Shown: positions 1-10,579, numbered from the stretch's first letter. The stretch is 64,000 nt of DNA from Stenotrophomonas daejeonensis (GCF_001431505.1 NZ_LDJP01000070.1:1-64000); one strand, 5' to 3'. A program made the numbers and translations. The notes: a model not told the origin generated them from the sequence alone.

Positions 1-53
1 TTTTTGCCCTTGATGACCACCTTTGCCGGCAGCGTGAAGAAGCCGGCCATCAT
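1..53 (-). CDS. possible 5' end of an unidentified gene leaving the left edge
   Basis: On the minus strand two successive ATG codons (53-51 and 50-48) open a frame that stays open to the window edge and would encode about 17 residues, starting MMAGFFTLPAKVVIKGK. A GGAAG stretch lies about a dozen bases upstream as a weak ribosome binding site. The fragment is too short to assign to a family. It is listed because it would make the spacer to the DUF2239 gene a divergent promoter region. It could equally be non-coding. Confidence 0.25.
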   Translation of the reverse strand, partial: MMAGFFTLPAKVVIKGK

Positions 54-93
54 GCCATGCGCGATTGCTTCCGCGGCCGGTGGTGGCGTGGCG

Positions 94-116
94 CTCCCTC
101 CCTCCCTCCCTCCCTC
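94..116. repeat. TCCC tetranucleotide tandem repeat
   Basis: Five perfect TCCC units plus a partial unit. It lies in the spacer between the possible left-edge gene and the DUF2239 gene. A 4-bp unit would shift frame if translated, but no convincing gene crosses it, so any effect would be on transcription. Confidence 0.8.
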
Positions 117-179
117 GATGGACGGGCCGGGTCGCGCGATGCCTGCGACAACCTGCGTTGCTGGCGTCGTCGCATCAAA

Positions 180-225
180 AATATTGCCCGGGTAAAAACA
201 TGGCGTTAATATCATCCGGGTCAAA
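180..225 (+). promoter_or_regulatory. 28-bp-spaced direct repeat in front of the DUF2239 gene
   Basis: The pattern AATAT-NNN-CCGGGT-NAAA occurs twice in the same orientation, with AATAT at 180 and 208 and CCGGGT at 188 and 216. The two copies are exactly 28 bp apart. The second copy ends just before the AGGAGG ribosome binding site of the downstream gene. The arrangement suggests a two-site operator or overlapping promoter elements. I cannot name the regulator. Confidence 0.4.
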
Positions 226-238
226 TTAGGAGGAAGCC

Positions 239-832
239 ATGAACGACACATTGGAAGCCCCCCACGCGCTGTTCGCGGGCAACCGCCTGCTGGCCCGGGG
301 CAGCTTGCAGGACGTGGTGCAGGAAGCCGCCGCACGCGCGGGCGTCGGCGCGGACGGACGTCCCTTGCTGCTGCTGGACGACCGCAGCGGCCAGACGCTG
401 GATGTCGACTTGCGGGGCGATGCCGGGACGGTGCTGGAGCGCCTGCGGGCGCGGTTCCCGGCCGCCGACGACAAGGCCACGCCCGCGCCGAGGGAGCGCG
501 GCCGGCCCCGGCTGGGCGTGGTGGCCCGCGAGGTCACCCTGCTGCCGCGGCACTGGGAATGGCTGGCGGCGCAGCCCGGGGGCGCCTCGCAGGCGTTGCG
601 CAGGCTGGTGGAAGAAGCGCGGCGGCGCGAGGGCGGGGCCGGCGAGTTGCGCCAGCGCCGCGAGGCGCAGTACCGGGCGATGCTCGCCCTGGCGGGCGAC
701 CTGCCGGGCTTCGAGGAAGCCAGCCGCGCCCTGTTCGCCGGCGACGAGGCCGCTTTCGCCGGATTCCTCCGGCAATGGCCCGCCGACGTAGGCGATTACC
801 TCGCCAGCCTGTCGGCGCAGGGCGCCGGATGA
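239..832 (+). CDS. DUF2239 family protein
   Basis: A 197-residue soluble protein of unknown function. The family call rests on the overall pattern: an N-terminal block in which residues near 27-75 resemble a short nucleic-acid or ligand-binding fold, a basic RGRPRLGVV link near residue 87, and a conserved [12 protein letters not shown] segment followed by an [12 protein letters not shown] helix. The start is set by a strong AGGAGG about 5 bases before the ATG. The gene stands alone upstream of ssb, which has its own leader. The C-terminal third is helical and Ala/Glu/Arg rich. A 28-bp-spaced direct repeat lies immediately upstream. No enzymatic motif is visible, and the function is not known for the family. 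Confidence 0.8.
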   Translation: MNDTLEAPHALFAGNRLLARGSLQDVVQEAAARAGVGADGRPLLLLDDRSGQTLDVDLRGDAGTVLERLRARFPAADDKATPAPRERGRPRLGVVAREVTLLPRHWEWLAAQPGGASQALRRLVEEARRREGGAGELRQRREAQYRAMLALAGDLPGFEEASRALFAGDEAAFAGFLRQWPADVGDYLASLSAQGAG

Positions 833-866
833 AGGAAGCAGGGTGGGCGCGGGATGGCGGGGTTGC

Positions 867-872
867 TACCAT
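867..872 (+). promoter_or_regulatory. candidate -10 element for ssb
   Basis: TACCAT in the context GCTACCATCCC resembles the GCTACAAT-type -10 seen before gpmA in this window. No good -35 is visible. Downstream, in what would be the leader, a perfect hairpin (ATGCCGGC, loop CGCA, GCCGGCAT at 916-935) precedes the ssb ribosome binding site. Confidence 0.3.
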
Positions 873-968
873 CCCACGTCCCGTTCCCTCCCGGCGCCTG
901 CACCGGGAACCACGGATGCCGGCCGCAGCCGGCATAAACCCCGGCACACAACGCAAAGAGCGAATCAC

Positions 969-1499
969 ATGGCCCGCGGCATCAACAAAGTCATCCTGGT
1001 CGGCAACCTCGGCAACGACCCGGACGTGAAATACACCCAGAGCGGCATGGCCGTGACCCGCATCAGCCTGGCCACCACCAGCGTGCGCAACGATCGCGAC
1101 GGCAACAAGCAGGAGCGCACCGAATGGCACCGCGTGGTGTTCTTCGGCAAGCTCGGCGAAATCGCCGGCGAGTACCTGCGCAAGGGCTCGCAGGTCTACG
1201 TCGAGGGCGAGCTGCGCTACGACAAGTACACCGGCCAGGACGGCGTGGAGAAGTACAGCACCGACATCGTCGCCAACGAGATGCAGATGCTCGGCGGCCG
1301 CGGTGAAGGTGGCGGTGGCGGCTACGGCGGCGATCGCCCGCAGCGCCAGCAGGCCCCGCGCCAGCAGGGCGGCGGTGGCGGCTACGGCAATCAGGATCAG
1401 GGCGGCGGCTACGGCCAGCGCCCGCAGCGCCAGGCCCCGGCCCAGCAGCCGGCCGCACCGCCGATGGACGACTTCGCCGACGACGACATCCCGTTCTGA
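969..1499 (+). CDS. ssb: single-stranded DNA-binding protein
   Basis: A 176-residue SSB that coats single-stranded DNA in replication, recombination and repair. The first ~110 residues ([18 protein letters not shown], then [16 protein letters not shown]) are the typical OB fold. Residues ~112-163 are a Gly/Gln/Arg-rich disordered linker with repeated GGGGGYG and QRQ blocks. The C-terminus is the acidic tip [10 protein letters not shown] that recruits partner proteins. The start is ATG at 969. The frame is open further upstream, but that part does not look like SSB and lacks a ribosome binding site, while AAAGAG precedes 969. A perfect 8-bp hairpin sits in the leader at 916-935, and a strong terminator follows the gene. 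In E. coli, ssb is next to uvrA; here the neighbour is a DUF2239 gene. Confidence 0.97.
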   Translation: MARGINKVILVGNLGNDPDVKYTQSGMAVTRISLATTSVRNDRDGNKQERTEWHRVVFFGKLGEIAGEYLRKGSQVYVEGELRYDKYTGQDGVEKYSTDIVANEMQMLGGRGEGGGGGYGGDRPQRQQAPRQQGGGGGYGNQDQGGGYGQRPQRQAPAQQPAAPPMDDFADDDIPF

Positions 1500-1534
1500 A
1501 TGACATCTTCCTGAAGTTGTCTGGTTTTTCCCGG

Positions 1535-1560
1535 AAAGCCCTCGGTTTCGAGGGCTTTTT
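1535..1560 (+). terminator. rho-independent terminator of ssb
   Basis: Perfect stem AAAGCCCTCG / CGAGGGCTTT with a GTTT loop, running into a T tract. It lies 35 bases after the ssb stop codon. Confidence 0.9.
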
Positions 1561-1566
1561 CTTCGT

Positions 1567-1609
1567 CCGGCTTTTGGAGGTTGCCTTGCCCTCCACCTCC
1601 AAAAGCCGG
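1567..1609. repeat. 14-bp perfect inverted repeat between convergent ssb and arsH
   Basis: CCGGCTTTTGGAGG (1567-1580) pairs with CCTCCAAAAGCCGG (1596-1609) around a 15-base loop. It lies downstream of arsH on the minus strand and beyond the ssb terminator. It probably ends arsH transcripts or insulates the two genes. There is no long T run on either side. Confidence 0.6.
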
Positions 1610-1650
1610 GGGTGCCCTGCATGCCGGGTGTCCGGTACCGCGGCAGGGCG

Positions 1651-2382
1651 TTACTCTGCGACTGCCGCGGCCCTCGATATGTGCCGCGCTTCCTCCGCTC
1701 CCTTGCGTTCGCTGTAGCGATCGACGAGGTAGTCACTGCGGCCACGCACCAGCAGCGTGAACTTCATCAGTTCTTCCATGACGTCCACCATGCGGTCGTA
1801 ATAGGCCGATGGCTTCATGCGGCCGTCGTCGCCGAACTCCTGCCAGGCCTTGGCGACGGAGGACTGGTTGGGGATGGTGACCATGCGCATCCAGCGGCCG
1901 AGGACCCGCAGGGAGTTGACCACGTTGAAGGACTGCGAGCCGCCGTTGACCTGCATCACCGCCAGGGTCTTGCCCTGCGTCGGCCGCACGCTGCCGTCTT
2001 CCAGCGGCAGCCAGTCGATCTGGTTCTTGAACACGCCGGTGATCGTGCCGTGGCGCTCCGGCGACACCCAGACCTGGCCCTCCGACCACTGCGACCACTC
2101 GCATAGCTGCCCCACCTTCGGGTGGGTCTTGTCGACGCTGTCCAGCATCGGCAGGTCGTGCGGATCGAACACCCGGGTCTCGGCGCCGAGGTGCTGCAGG
2201 ATGCGCTCGGCTTCCAGCGCCAGCTTTCGGCTGAAGGACTGCGGACGCAGCGAGCCGTACAACAGCAGGATACGGGGCGGGTGCATGTCGCTGGTGCCCA
2301 GTACCTCGTGCACAGGCGTGGGGAGCAGGCCGGCGTCCAGGTAGGTGGGAAGGTCTAAGGGGGATTGTTCGGACTTGTTCAT
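1651..2382 (-). CDS. arsH: ArsH, NADPH-dependent FMN oxidoreductase (organoarsenical resistance)
   Basis: 243 residues. ArsH flavoproteins oxidise trivalent organoarsenicals and reduce quinones or dyes using NADPH and FMN. The flavodoxin-like core starts at [16 protein letters not shown] (about residues 38-53; the GSLRxxSxSR motif binds the FMN phosphate). It continues through [23 protein letters not shown] and [16 protein letters not shown], both characteristic of ArsH. The N-terminal ~36 residues are the usual ArsH arm. The gene is divergent from arsR with only 17 bp between start codons, so the same ArsR operator must control both. It is part of the arsenic cluster with arsC and acr3. Length and motifs are normal for the family. 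Confidence 0.93.
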   Translation of the reverse strand: MNKSEQSPLDLPTYLDAGLLPTPVHEVLGTSDMHPPRILLLYGSLRPQSFSRKLALEAERILQHLGAETRVFDPHDLPMLDSVDKTHPKVGQLCEWSQWSEGQVWVSPERHGTITGVFKNQIDWLPLEDGSVRPTQGKTLAVMQVNGGSQSFNVVNSLRVLGRWMRMVTIPNQSSVAKAWQEFGDDGRMKPSAYYDRMVDVMEELMKFTLLVRGRSDYLVDRYSERKGAEEARHISRAAAVAE

Positions 2383-2399
2383 TCTATTATTCTAGAAAA
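2381..2399. promoter_or_regulatory. shared arsH/arsR operator region
   Basis: Only 17 bp separate the two start codons. The spacer is AT-rich, unlike its surroundings, and holds an inverted repeat TTCTA (2382-2386) / TAGAA (2393-2397) that overlaps the arsH start codon. This is a likely ArsR binding site. The spacing leaves little room for leaders, so at least one promoter must lie inside the opposite gene or give a leaderless message. Confidence 0.5.
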
Positions 2400-2732
2400 A
2401 TGGAAATGAAAGATGCAATCGCCTCCCTGACTGCCCTGGGCCATGCGACCCGCCTAGCTGCCTTCCGTCTGCTGGTCGAAGCCGGCCCCGCAGGCCGCAT
2501 GGCCGGTGACATCGGCGAGGCACTGGGCGTTCCCGGCGCAACGCTGTCCTTCCATCTGAAGGAGCTGGTACATGCCGGCCTGGTGGAGGGCGAGAGCCAG
2601 GGCCGCTATGTCTGTTATCGCGCCAACTTCCAGGCAATGAACGGCTTGATCGAGTACCTCACCCACAACTGCTGCGCCGGTTCGGGCGATGCCGAATGCG
2701 CGCAGGTGACCGATTCCACCTGCGGCTGCTGA
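2400..2732 (+). CDS. arsR: ArsR-family arsenite-responsive repressor
   Basis: A 110-residue winged-helix repressor that should leave its operator when As(III) binds. Residues ~8-75 form the ArsR fold, with the recognition region AGDIGEALGVPGATLSFHLKELVHAGLV. The classical metal site ELCVCDL of plasmid R773 ArsR is absent. Instead cysteines cluster at the C-terminus, as Cys91-Cys92, Cys100, Cys108 and Cys110. The Cys91/92/100 spacing matches the C-terminal As(III) site known for Acidithiobacillus ArsR (Cys95/96/102). ATG at 2406 is an alternative start. The gene leads the arsR-arsC-acr3 operon, 54 bp before arsC, and is divergent from arsH. Confidence 0.92.
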   Translation: MEMKDAIASLTALGHATRLAAFRLLVEAGPAGRMAGDIGEALGVPGATLSFHLKELVHAGLVEGESQGRYVCYRANFQAMNGLIEYLTHNCCAGSGDAECAQVTDSTCGC

Positions 2733-2786
2733 CCAAGCGACCGTTCTCCTGCGGCGTCCCGCCTTCCTCCACACGACACCCTCGCC

Positions 2787-3299
2787 ATGACCCACAACGT
2801 CCTCTTCCTCTGCACCGGCAACAGCGCCCGCAGCGTCCTGGCCGAGGCCACGCTGCGCGCGTGGGCCGGTAACCGTTTCAAGGTGTTCAGCGCCGGCAGC
2901 CAGCCCACCGGCACCGTAAACCCGTTCGCGCTGGCCCAACTGCAGGCGGAGGGGATCTCCACCGCCGGGCTGCGCAGCAAGTCCTGGGACGAGTTCACCA
3001 CGCCGGGGGCGCCGCGCATGGACTTGGTGGTGACGGTGTGCGATTCGGCAGCAGCAGAAACCTGCCCGGTGGTGTTTGGGGATTTCCTACGCACCCATTG
3101 GGGGTTGCCTGACCCGGCGGCGACCGGTGGCAGCGATGACGACAAGCGTGCGGCGTTCAAGCAGGCCCATCGTGTCATCCAGGCCCGACTGATGGCCTTC
3201 TTGGCGCTTCCTTCATCGGTCTGGGAGGACCGCGCACGACTCAAGGTCGCCCTGGACAGGATCGGTTTTGTCGAAGCCGGGGACGAAGCCGGTGAGTGA
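2787..3299 (+). CDS. arsC: arsenate reductase, low-molecular-weight phosphatase type
   Basis: A 170-residue enzyme that reduces As(V) to As(III) for export. The phosphatase-type anion loop Cys9-TGNSA-Arg15 (CX5R) sits at the N-terminus. Cys85 and Cys93 in VTVCDSAAAETCPV are placed to relay the disulfide, as in the thioredoxin-coupled ArsC class. HWGLPDPAA carries the conserved DP acid loop. The C-terminal ~30 residues extend slightly past the usual LMW-PTP fold. The stop codon overlaps the likely GTG start of acr3 (GTGAGTGA), which suggests translational coupling. It is the middle gene of the arsenic operon. Confidence 0.93.
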   Translation: MTHNVLFLCTGNSARSVLAEATLRAWAGNRFKVFSAGSQPTGTVNPFALAQLQAEGISTAGLRSKSWDEFTTPGAPRMDLVVTVCDSAAAETCPVVFGDFLRTHWGLPDPAATGGSDDDKRAAFKQAHRVIQARLMAFLALPSSVWEDRARLKVALDRIGFVEAGDEAGE

Positions 3300-4344
3300 C
3301 GCTGCGCCCCGCATGGGGTTCTTCGAGCGCTACCTGACCCTGTGGGTGGCGCTCTGCATCGTGGTGGGCACGTTGCTGGGCCACCAGTGGCCTTCCGTTT
3401 TCATACGCCTGGGAAGCATCGAGTGGGCGCAGGTGAACCTGCCCGTGGCCGTGCTCATCTGGGTGATGATCGTGCCCATGTTGATGAAGGTCGATTTCGG
3501 CGCGTTGCGCCAGATCGGCCAGCACTGGCGCGGCATCGGCGTCACCTTGTTCATCAACTGGGCGGTGAAGCCGTTCTCGATGGCCCTGCTGGGGTGGTTC
3601 TTCCTGCGCCATGTCTTCGCGCCGTGGCTGCCGGCCGAGCAGGTGGATTCCTACGTCGCCGGCCTCATCCTGCTGGCGGCCGCACCGTGCACCGCGATGG
3701 TGTTCGTGTGGAGCAACCTGTGCCGCGGGGATGCGGCCTTCACCCTCAGCCAGGTGGCCTTGAACGACGCCATCATGGTGGTGGCGTTCGCTCCGCTGGT
3801 CGCGTTGCTGCTCGGCATTTCCTCGATCATCGTGCCGTGGGCCACGCTGGCCATCTCGGTAGGGCTGTACATCGTGGTGCCGGTGATCATCGCCACGTGC
3901 CTGCGCGCCTGGGTGATGCGCAATGGTGGACAAGCGCGGCTCGACCGCTGGCTGGCCAGGCTCGGCCCGCTTTCGCTGACGGCCCTGTTGCTGATGCTGG
4001 TATTGCTGTTCGGCTTCCAGGGCCGGCAGATCATGGCGCAGCCGCTGGTCATCGCCATGCTGGCCATACCCATCCTCATCCAGGTCTATTTCAATTCCGG
4101 GCTGGCCTACCTGCTGAACCGCAGGCTGGGCGTGGCCCATTGCGTGGCGGGTCCATCGGCCCTGATTGGCGCGAGCAATTTCTTCGAGCTGGCGGTGGCG
4201 ACGGCGGTAAGCGTTTTCGGTGTCCACTCGGGGGCTGCGCTGGCAACGGTCGTCGGCGTGCTGGTCGAGGTGCCGGTGATGTTGTCCGTGGTCCACATGG
4301 TCAACCGGTCACGGGGTTGGTATGACCGGCGCAGCGTGGGCTGA
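3292..4344 (+). CDS. acr3: ACR3-family arsenite efflux permease
   Basis: About 350 residues with ten hydrophobic segments, in the inner membrane, exporting As(III) produced by ArsC. The family core is clear: FFERYLTLWVALCIVVG at the start, AAAPCTAMVFVWSNL with the essential cysteine (residue 133 from this start) and VGVLVEVPVML with the essential glutamate (residue 326). The start is uncertain. GTG at 3292 overlaps the arsC stop and is used here. TTG at 3268 and ATG at 3313 (MGFFERYL) are also in frame. It is the last gene of the operon and converges on the POT transporter, with a 44-bp gap and no obvious terminator. Some databases call such proteins ArsB, but this is the unrelated ACR3 fold. 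Confidence 0.93.
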   Translation: MSDAAPRMGFFERYLTLWVALCIVVGTLLGHQWPSVFIRLGSIEWAQVNLPVAVLIWVMIVPMLMKVDFGALRQIGQHWRGIGVTLFINWAVKPFSMALLGWFFLRHVFAPWLPAEQVDSYVAGLILLAAAPCTAMVFVWSNLCRGDAAFTLSQVALNDAIMVVAFAPLVALLLGISSIIVPWATLAISVGLYIVVPVIIATCLRAWVMRNGGQARLDRWLARLGPLSLTALLLMLVLLFGFQGRQIMAQPLVIAMLAIPILIQVYFNSGLAYLLNRRLGVAHCVAGPSALIGASNFFELAVATAVSVFGVHSGAALATVVGVLVEVPVMLSVVHMVNRSRGWYDRRSVG

Positions 4345-4388
4345 AGGGCGGCTTGCCGGGGCCCGTGTCCGCGCGCGGCGGGGGCGGC

Positions 4389-6167
4389 TCAGCGCATCCC
4401 GTGCATCATCCGCTTGAGCAGCGGCGAGGCCAGCAGGGCGAGCAGGGCGCAGCCCAGGCCGATCCACATCAGCAGCCAGAACAGGTGTTCGTAGCGGGCG
4501 GCGGCCTCGGCGAGGTTCATCACCTCGCCTTCGGGCACGTCGATGGCGGCGAGCTTGCCGAACAGCGCGGCCAATGTCTCGGAGAACGCGGTGGCGAGGA
4601 ACCAGGTGCCCATCATCAGGCTGACCACGCGCGGCGCCGCCAGTTGGGTGACCGCCGACAGGCCCACCGGCGACAGGCACATCTCGCCGATTTCGAGGAT
4701 CAGGTAGGCCAGCACCAGCCACCACACGCTGGCCATCTGCCCGGTGGCGCCGACGTGCTGCGCGGCCAGCGCCAGCGGCACGAACGACAGCGCGCCGAAC
4801 AGCAGGCCGAACGAGGACTTCACCGGCTTGGACGGGTCCAGCCGGCGCTTGTCCAGCCACGCCCACAGCGCGGCGAACAGCGGTGCCAGCAGCACCAGGA
4901 ACAATGCGCCGAGGTAGGTCAGCGAGCCGGCGCTCTGCGGCAGCACCAGGCAGTCGCGCACCAGCATCACCAGCATCGCCGCGACGATGATGGCGAACAG
5001 CAGGCGCGGCGCGTTCGAGGCCGGGTTGCGGTCGGACAGCCTTGCCGCCACCACGAAGCCCAGCGGTGCCAGCAGCAGCGAGGCGATCGACCACGGCAGC
5101 GGGGTGCCGTCGCGCACCACCAGCGCCGGCACCAGGTCCTTGCTCAGCAGGCGGTCGGTGAAGGTGACCCACGAACCATAGGTCTGCTCGTACAGGGTGA
5201 AGAACACCAGCGCCATGAAGATCAGCACCATCAGCGCGATCATCTGCTGGCGCTGCACCGGCGTGCACTGGGTGCCGGTGAACCAGGCGAACCACAGCAG
5301 CACGCCGGCCAGCACCACGATCATCAGCATCAGCGCCAGGCTGAGTTCGCCGCCCAGCGCGAACGCGCCGTTGGCCGCGGCCCACATCAGCGCCGCCACC
5401 GGCAGCACGCCGACGAGGGCGGCGGCATAGATCAGCCATTCGCGCGGCAACCCGGCCACGCGCTCGCGCAGCGCCACCGGTTGCGGCGGCTCGGCATGGC
5501 CGTGCAGGTATTTCTGGCCCCACAGGAACATCGCCAGGCCCACCAGCATGCCGATGCCGGCGGCGCCGAAGCCGTATTTCCAGCCGTAGGCCTCGCCGAT
5601 GAAACCGCACACCAGCGAGGCGAACAGCGCGCCGAGGTTGATGCCGGCGTAGAACAGCGAGAAGCCCGAGTCGCGGCGCGGGTCCCCGCTTCCATCGGCA
5701 CGGTCCGGGTAGAGCTTGCCGACGATGGTGGAGATGTTGGGCTTGAGGAAGCCCACGCCCATGATGATCAGCGCCAGCGACAGGTAGGTCACGGTCAACG
5801 CGGCTTCGTCGCGCACCACCTCGCCGCCGACGCGGGTTGCCTCATGGCCTTCGAATGCCATGCCGACGTGGCCCAGCACCAGCAGGATGCCGCCGAACAC
5901 CACCGCCTTGCGCATCCCCAGCCAGCGGTCGGCGAGCAGGCCGCCGAACACCGGGATGCAGTACACCAGCCCGCCGTAGGCGCCGAGCAGGTCCAGCCCG
6001 GCCTTGTCGCCGAACAAGTGGTACTTGGTCAGGTACAACAGCAGCAGCGCCTTCATCCCGTAGAAGGAGAAGCGCTCCCACATCTCGGTGAAGAAGCAGA
6101 CGTAGACGCCCTTGGGGTGGCCGAGGAAGTCGTCCGTGCGCGGGGCGGGCAGGGGAATGGCGGACAT
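4389..6167 (-). CDS. POT/PTR-family proton-coupled di/tripeptide transporter
   Basis: A 592-residue inner-membrane transporter importing small peptides with protons. The POT signature EMWERFSFYGMKALL (ExxER, proton coupling) lies near residue 28, and GGLLADRWLGMRKAV follows in the first cytoplasmic loop. About 14 hydrophobic helices can be counted, with a long central insertion near residues 220-330 as in bacterial DtpA-like members. The start is ATG at 6167 (MSAIPLPAPRTDDFLGHPKG). The frame is open another 19 codons upstream without transporter-like sequence. It is divergent from an OPT-family transporter. Together with the following S9 peptidase, this suggests a peptide-scavenging neighbourhood. 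It resembles the amino acid/peptide YdgR/DtpA class; the exact substrate cannot be read from sequence. Confidence 0.9.
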   Translation of the reverse strand: MSAIPLPAPRTDDFLGHPKGVYVCFFTEMWERFSFYGMKALLLLYLTKYHLFGDKAGLDLLGAYGGLVYCIPVFGGLLADRWLGMRKAVVFGGILLVLGHVGMAFEGHEATRVGGEVVRDEAALTVTYLSLALIIMGVGFLKPNISTIVGKLYPDRADGSGDPRRDSGFSLFYAGINLGALFASLVCGFIGEAYGWKYGFGAAGIGMLVGLAMFLWGQKYLHGHAEPPQPVALRERVAGLPREWLIYAAALVGVLPVAALMWAAANGAFALGGELSLALMLMIVVLAGVLLWFAWFTGTQCTPVQRQQMIALMVLIFMALVFFTLYEQTYGSWVTFTDRLLSKDLVPALVVRDGTPLPWSIASLLLAPLGFVVAARLSDRNPASNAPRLLFAIIVAAMLVMLVRDCLVLPQSAGSLTYLGALFLVLLAPLFAALWAWLDKRRLDPSKPVKSSFGLLFGALSFVPLALAAQHVGATGQMASVWWLVLAYLILEIGEMCLSPVGLSAVTQLAAPRVVSLMMGTWFLATAFSETLAALFGKLAAIDVPEGEVMNLAEAAARYEHLFWLLMWIGLGCALLALLASPLLKRMMHGMR

Positions 6168-6337
6168 GGGCGAGCGCTGGCGGCGGAAAGTCCGCGAGTA
6201 TAGGCGCGGACCCGCCGCCGGCACCGGGCCGTGGCATGCCCGTGCGCGGCCCCGCCGGCGATTGCCGCATCGCGGCTGGACTTGCCGTCGGGCAAACGGT
6301 TAGCGTTGCAACGATTTTTGCCAGTGGGAACTTCCCG

Positions 6338-8296
6338 ATGAACAACGCTGCACCCCGGCAGCTCACCTTTCGCGCGGTGCTGCTCGCCGTCGTGCTGGCG
6401 GTGATCCTGTCCGCCGCCAATGCCTACCTCGGCCTGTTCGCCGGCCTGACCATCGCCACCGCCATCCCGGCCGCCGTCGTCTCGATGGGCGTGCTGCGCC
6501 TCCTCGGCGGCGGCACCATCCTGGAGAACAACATCGTCCAGACCGGCGCCTCGGCCGGCTCGTCGATCGCCGCCGGCGTGATCTTCACCATCCCGGCGCT
6601 GGTCATCATGGGCTACTGGCCGGACTTCAAGTACTGGTGGGTGCTGGGCATCGCCGGCCTCGGCGGCCTGCTCGGCGTGCTGTTCTCGGTGCCGCTGCGG
6701 CGCTCGATGATCGTCGAGGACCCGCTGCCGTTCCCTGAGGGCAAGGCCGCGGCCGAAGTGCTCAAGGCCGGCGAGAACCCCGGCCCGGGCATGAAGATCC
6801 TGGGCCTGTCGGCCGCCATCGGCGGGCTGGTCAAGCTGGCCGCGGCCTCGGGCCTGCGCCTGCTGCCCGATGCGTGGACGCAGTCGGCCTACGTCGGCGG
6901 CTCCAGGGTCACCGCCTTCATCGGCACCAACCTGTCGCCGGCGCTGCTGGGCGTGGGCTACATCGTCGGCTTGAACGTCGGCATCGTGGTGGTGTCCGGC
7001 TCGATCCTGTCCTGGCACATCGCCATCCCGCTGTACCAGGCGTTCTTCATCGACGGCAACCCGGCGCTGGCCGGCGCCATCGCCGATGCCGGCGCCAGCG
7101 ACGCGGCGTTCGCGATCTGGGGTTCGCAGATCCGCTACCTCGGCGTGGGCGCGATGCTGATCGGCGGGGTGTGGACGCTGTTCTCGCTGCGCAAGTCGCT
7201 GCTCAAGGGCATCAAGAGCGGCTTCGCCGCCGCGCGCAAGAGCGCCGGCGCGGTGCAGCTGGCCGAGACCGAGCGCGACCTGCCGATGAAGTGGATGCTG
7301 GTGGCGCTGGTGGCCTTCACCCTGCCGCTGCTGGGCCTGTACCAGGCCATCGTCGGGCAATGGCACGTGAGCATCCCGATGACGATCATCATGATCGTGG
7401 CCGGCTTCCTGTTCGTGTCGGTGTCGGCCTACCTGGCCGGCCTGATCGGCTCGTCCAACAACCCGGTGTCGGGCATCACCATCTCCACCATCCTGTTCGC
7501 CTCGGCGGTGCTGGTGCTGCTGATGGGCCGCGACTCGGCGCTGGGCCCGGTGGCGGCGATCATGATCGGCGCGGTGGTGTGCTGCGCGGCCGCGGTCGGC
7601 GGCGACAACCTGCAGGACCTCAAGGCCGGCTACCTGGTCGGTGCCACGCCGTGGAAGCAGCAGCTGATGCTGGGCATCGGCGCGTTCTCCTGCGCACTGA
7701 TCATGGCTCCGGTGCTGAACCTGCTGGCCCACGCCTATGGCATCGGCGCGCCGACCGCCGAGCACCCGAATGCGCTGGCCGCACCGCAGGCCAACCTGAT
7801 GGCTTCGGTGGCGCGTGGCCTGTTCGGCGGCAAGCTACCGTGGACCATGATCGCGCTGGGCGCCGGCGTCGGCGCGGTCATCATCGCCATCGACGAATGG
7901 CTGAAGAAGACCGGCAAGCGCTTCCGCGTACCGGTGCTGGCCGCGGCCATCGGCATCTACCTGCCGCTGGAACTGATGGTGCCGATCTTCCTCGGCGGCC
8001 TGCTGGCGCACCTGGTCGAGCGTTTCCACAAGCTCAAGCCCGACGACGAGGACGGCCGCGACCGCGTGCACCGCCCGGGCGTGCTGTTCGCCGCCGGCCT
8101 GATCACCGGCGAGGCGCTGATGGGCATCGCCATCGCGATCCCGATCGTGGCCAGCGGCCGCGGCGACGTGCTGGCGGTGCCGCTGGGCGGCTTCGCCGGC
8201 ATCTGGGCCGGGCTCTCGGCCTGGGTGGGGTTGTTCGTGCTGTTCCTGGTCGGCCTGCTGCTGTACCGGATCGGCAAGAAGGGCGAACAGGCGTGA
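6338..8296 (+). CDS. OPT-family oligopeptide transporter
   Basis: A 652-residue inner-membrane protein with about 15-16 hydrophobic segments. Family features include NAYLGLFAGLTIATAIPAAV near the N-terminus, LENNIVQTGASAGSSIAAG, VEDPLPFPEGKAAAEVLKAG, and AGLIGSSNNPVSGITI in the second half. Members move oligopeptides or metal-peptide chelates by proton symport. The bacterial substrates are mostly unproven. The start is ATG at 6338 (MNNAAPRQLTFRAVLL); open frame upstream of it is not transporter-like. It is divergent from the POT transporter with 170 bp between, enough for two promoters. The short spacer after it contains a 10-bp inverted repeat before the S9 peptidase gene. Confidence 0.9.
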   Translation: MNNAAPRQLTFRAVLLAVVLAVILSAANAYLGLFAGLTIATAIPAAVVSMGVLRLLGGGTILENNIVQTGASAGSSIAAGVIFTIPALVIMGYWPDFKYWWVLGIAGLGGLLGVLFSVPLRRSMIVEDPLPFPEGKAAAEVLKAGENPGPGMKILGLSAAIGGLVKLAAASGLRLLPDAWTQSAYVGGSRVTAFIGTNLSPALLGVGYIVGLNVGIVVVSGSILSWHIAIPLYQAFFIDGNPALAGAIADAGASDAAFAIWGSQIRYLGVGAMLIGGVWTLFSLRKSLLKGIKSGFAAARKSAGAVQLAETERDLPMKWMLVALVAFTLPLLGLYQAIVGQWHVSIPMTIIMIVAGFLFVSVSAYLAGLIGSSNNPVSGITISTILFASAVLVLLMGRDSALGPVAAIMIGAVVCCAAAVGGDNLQDLKAGYLVGATPWKQQLMLGIGAFSCALIMAPVLNLLAHAYGIGAPTAEHPNALAAPQANLMASVARGLFGGKLPWTMIALGAGVGAVIIAIDEWLKKTGKRFRVPVLAAAIGIYLPLELMVPIFLGGLLAHLVERFHKLKPDDEDGRDRVHRPGVLFAAGLITGEALMGIAIAIPIVASGRGDVLAVPLGGFAGIWAGLSAWVGLFVLFLVGLLLYRIGKKGEQA

Positions 8297-8302
8297 TGGG
8301 GC

Positions 8303-8374
8303 GAGGAACGAGTGAAAGCAAGGTCGAAGCAATGACCGCGCGTTTGCCGTTGTTCCTGCGCTTTCTCGTTCCTC
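8303..8374. repeat. inverted repeat GAGGAACGAG / CTCGTTCCTC
   Basis: Two perfect 10-base arms at 8303-8312 and 8365-8374 with a 52-base loop, in the spacer between the OPT transporter and the S9 peptidase. This may be a weak terminator or the remnant of a repeat. No T tract follows. Confidence 0.5.
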
Positions 8375-8459
8375 GTTCCAAAGCATGACTTCATGCCTTT
8401 GCATGGCGGCAAGACCACCACCTACCATCCGTTTTTCGCTCTTTCCGGGGAGGTAACCC

Positions 8460-10568
<2,109 letters not shown>

Positions 10569-10579
10569 GCTGCACGCGG

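Noticed and set aside
4-195. 63-codon frame at the left edge through the TCCC repeat
   Set aside because: No ribosome binding site; composition is set by the simple repeat. The opposite strand is a slightly better candidate.
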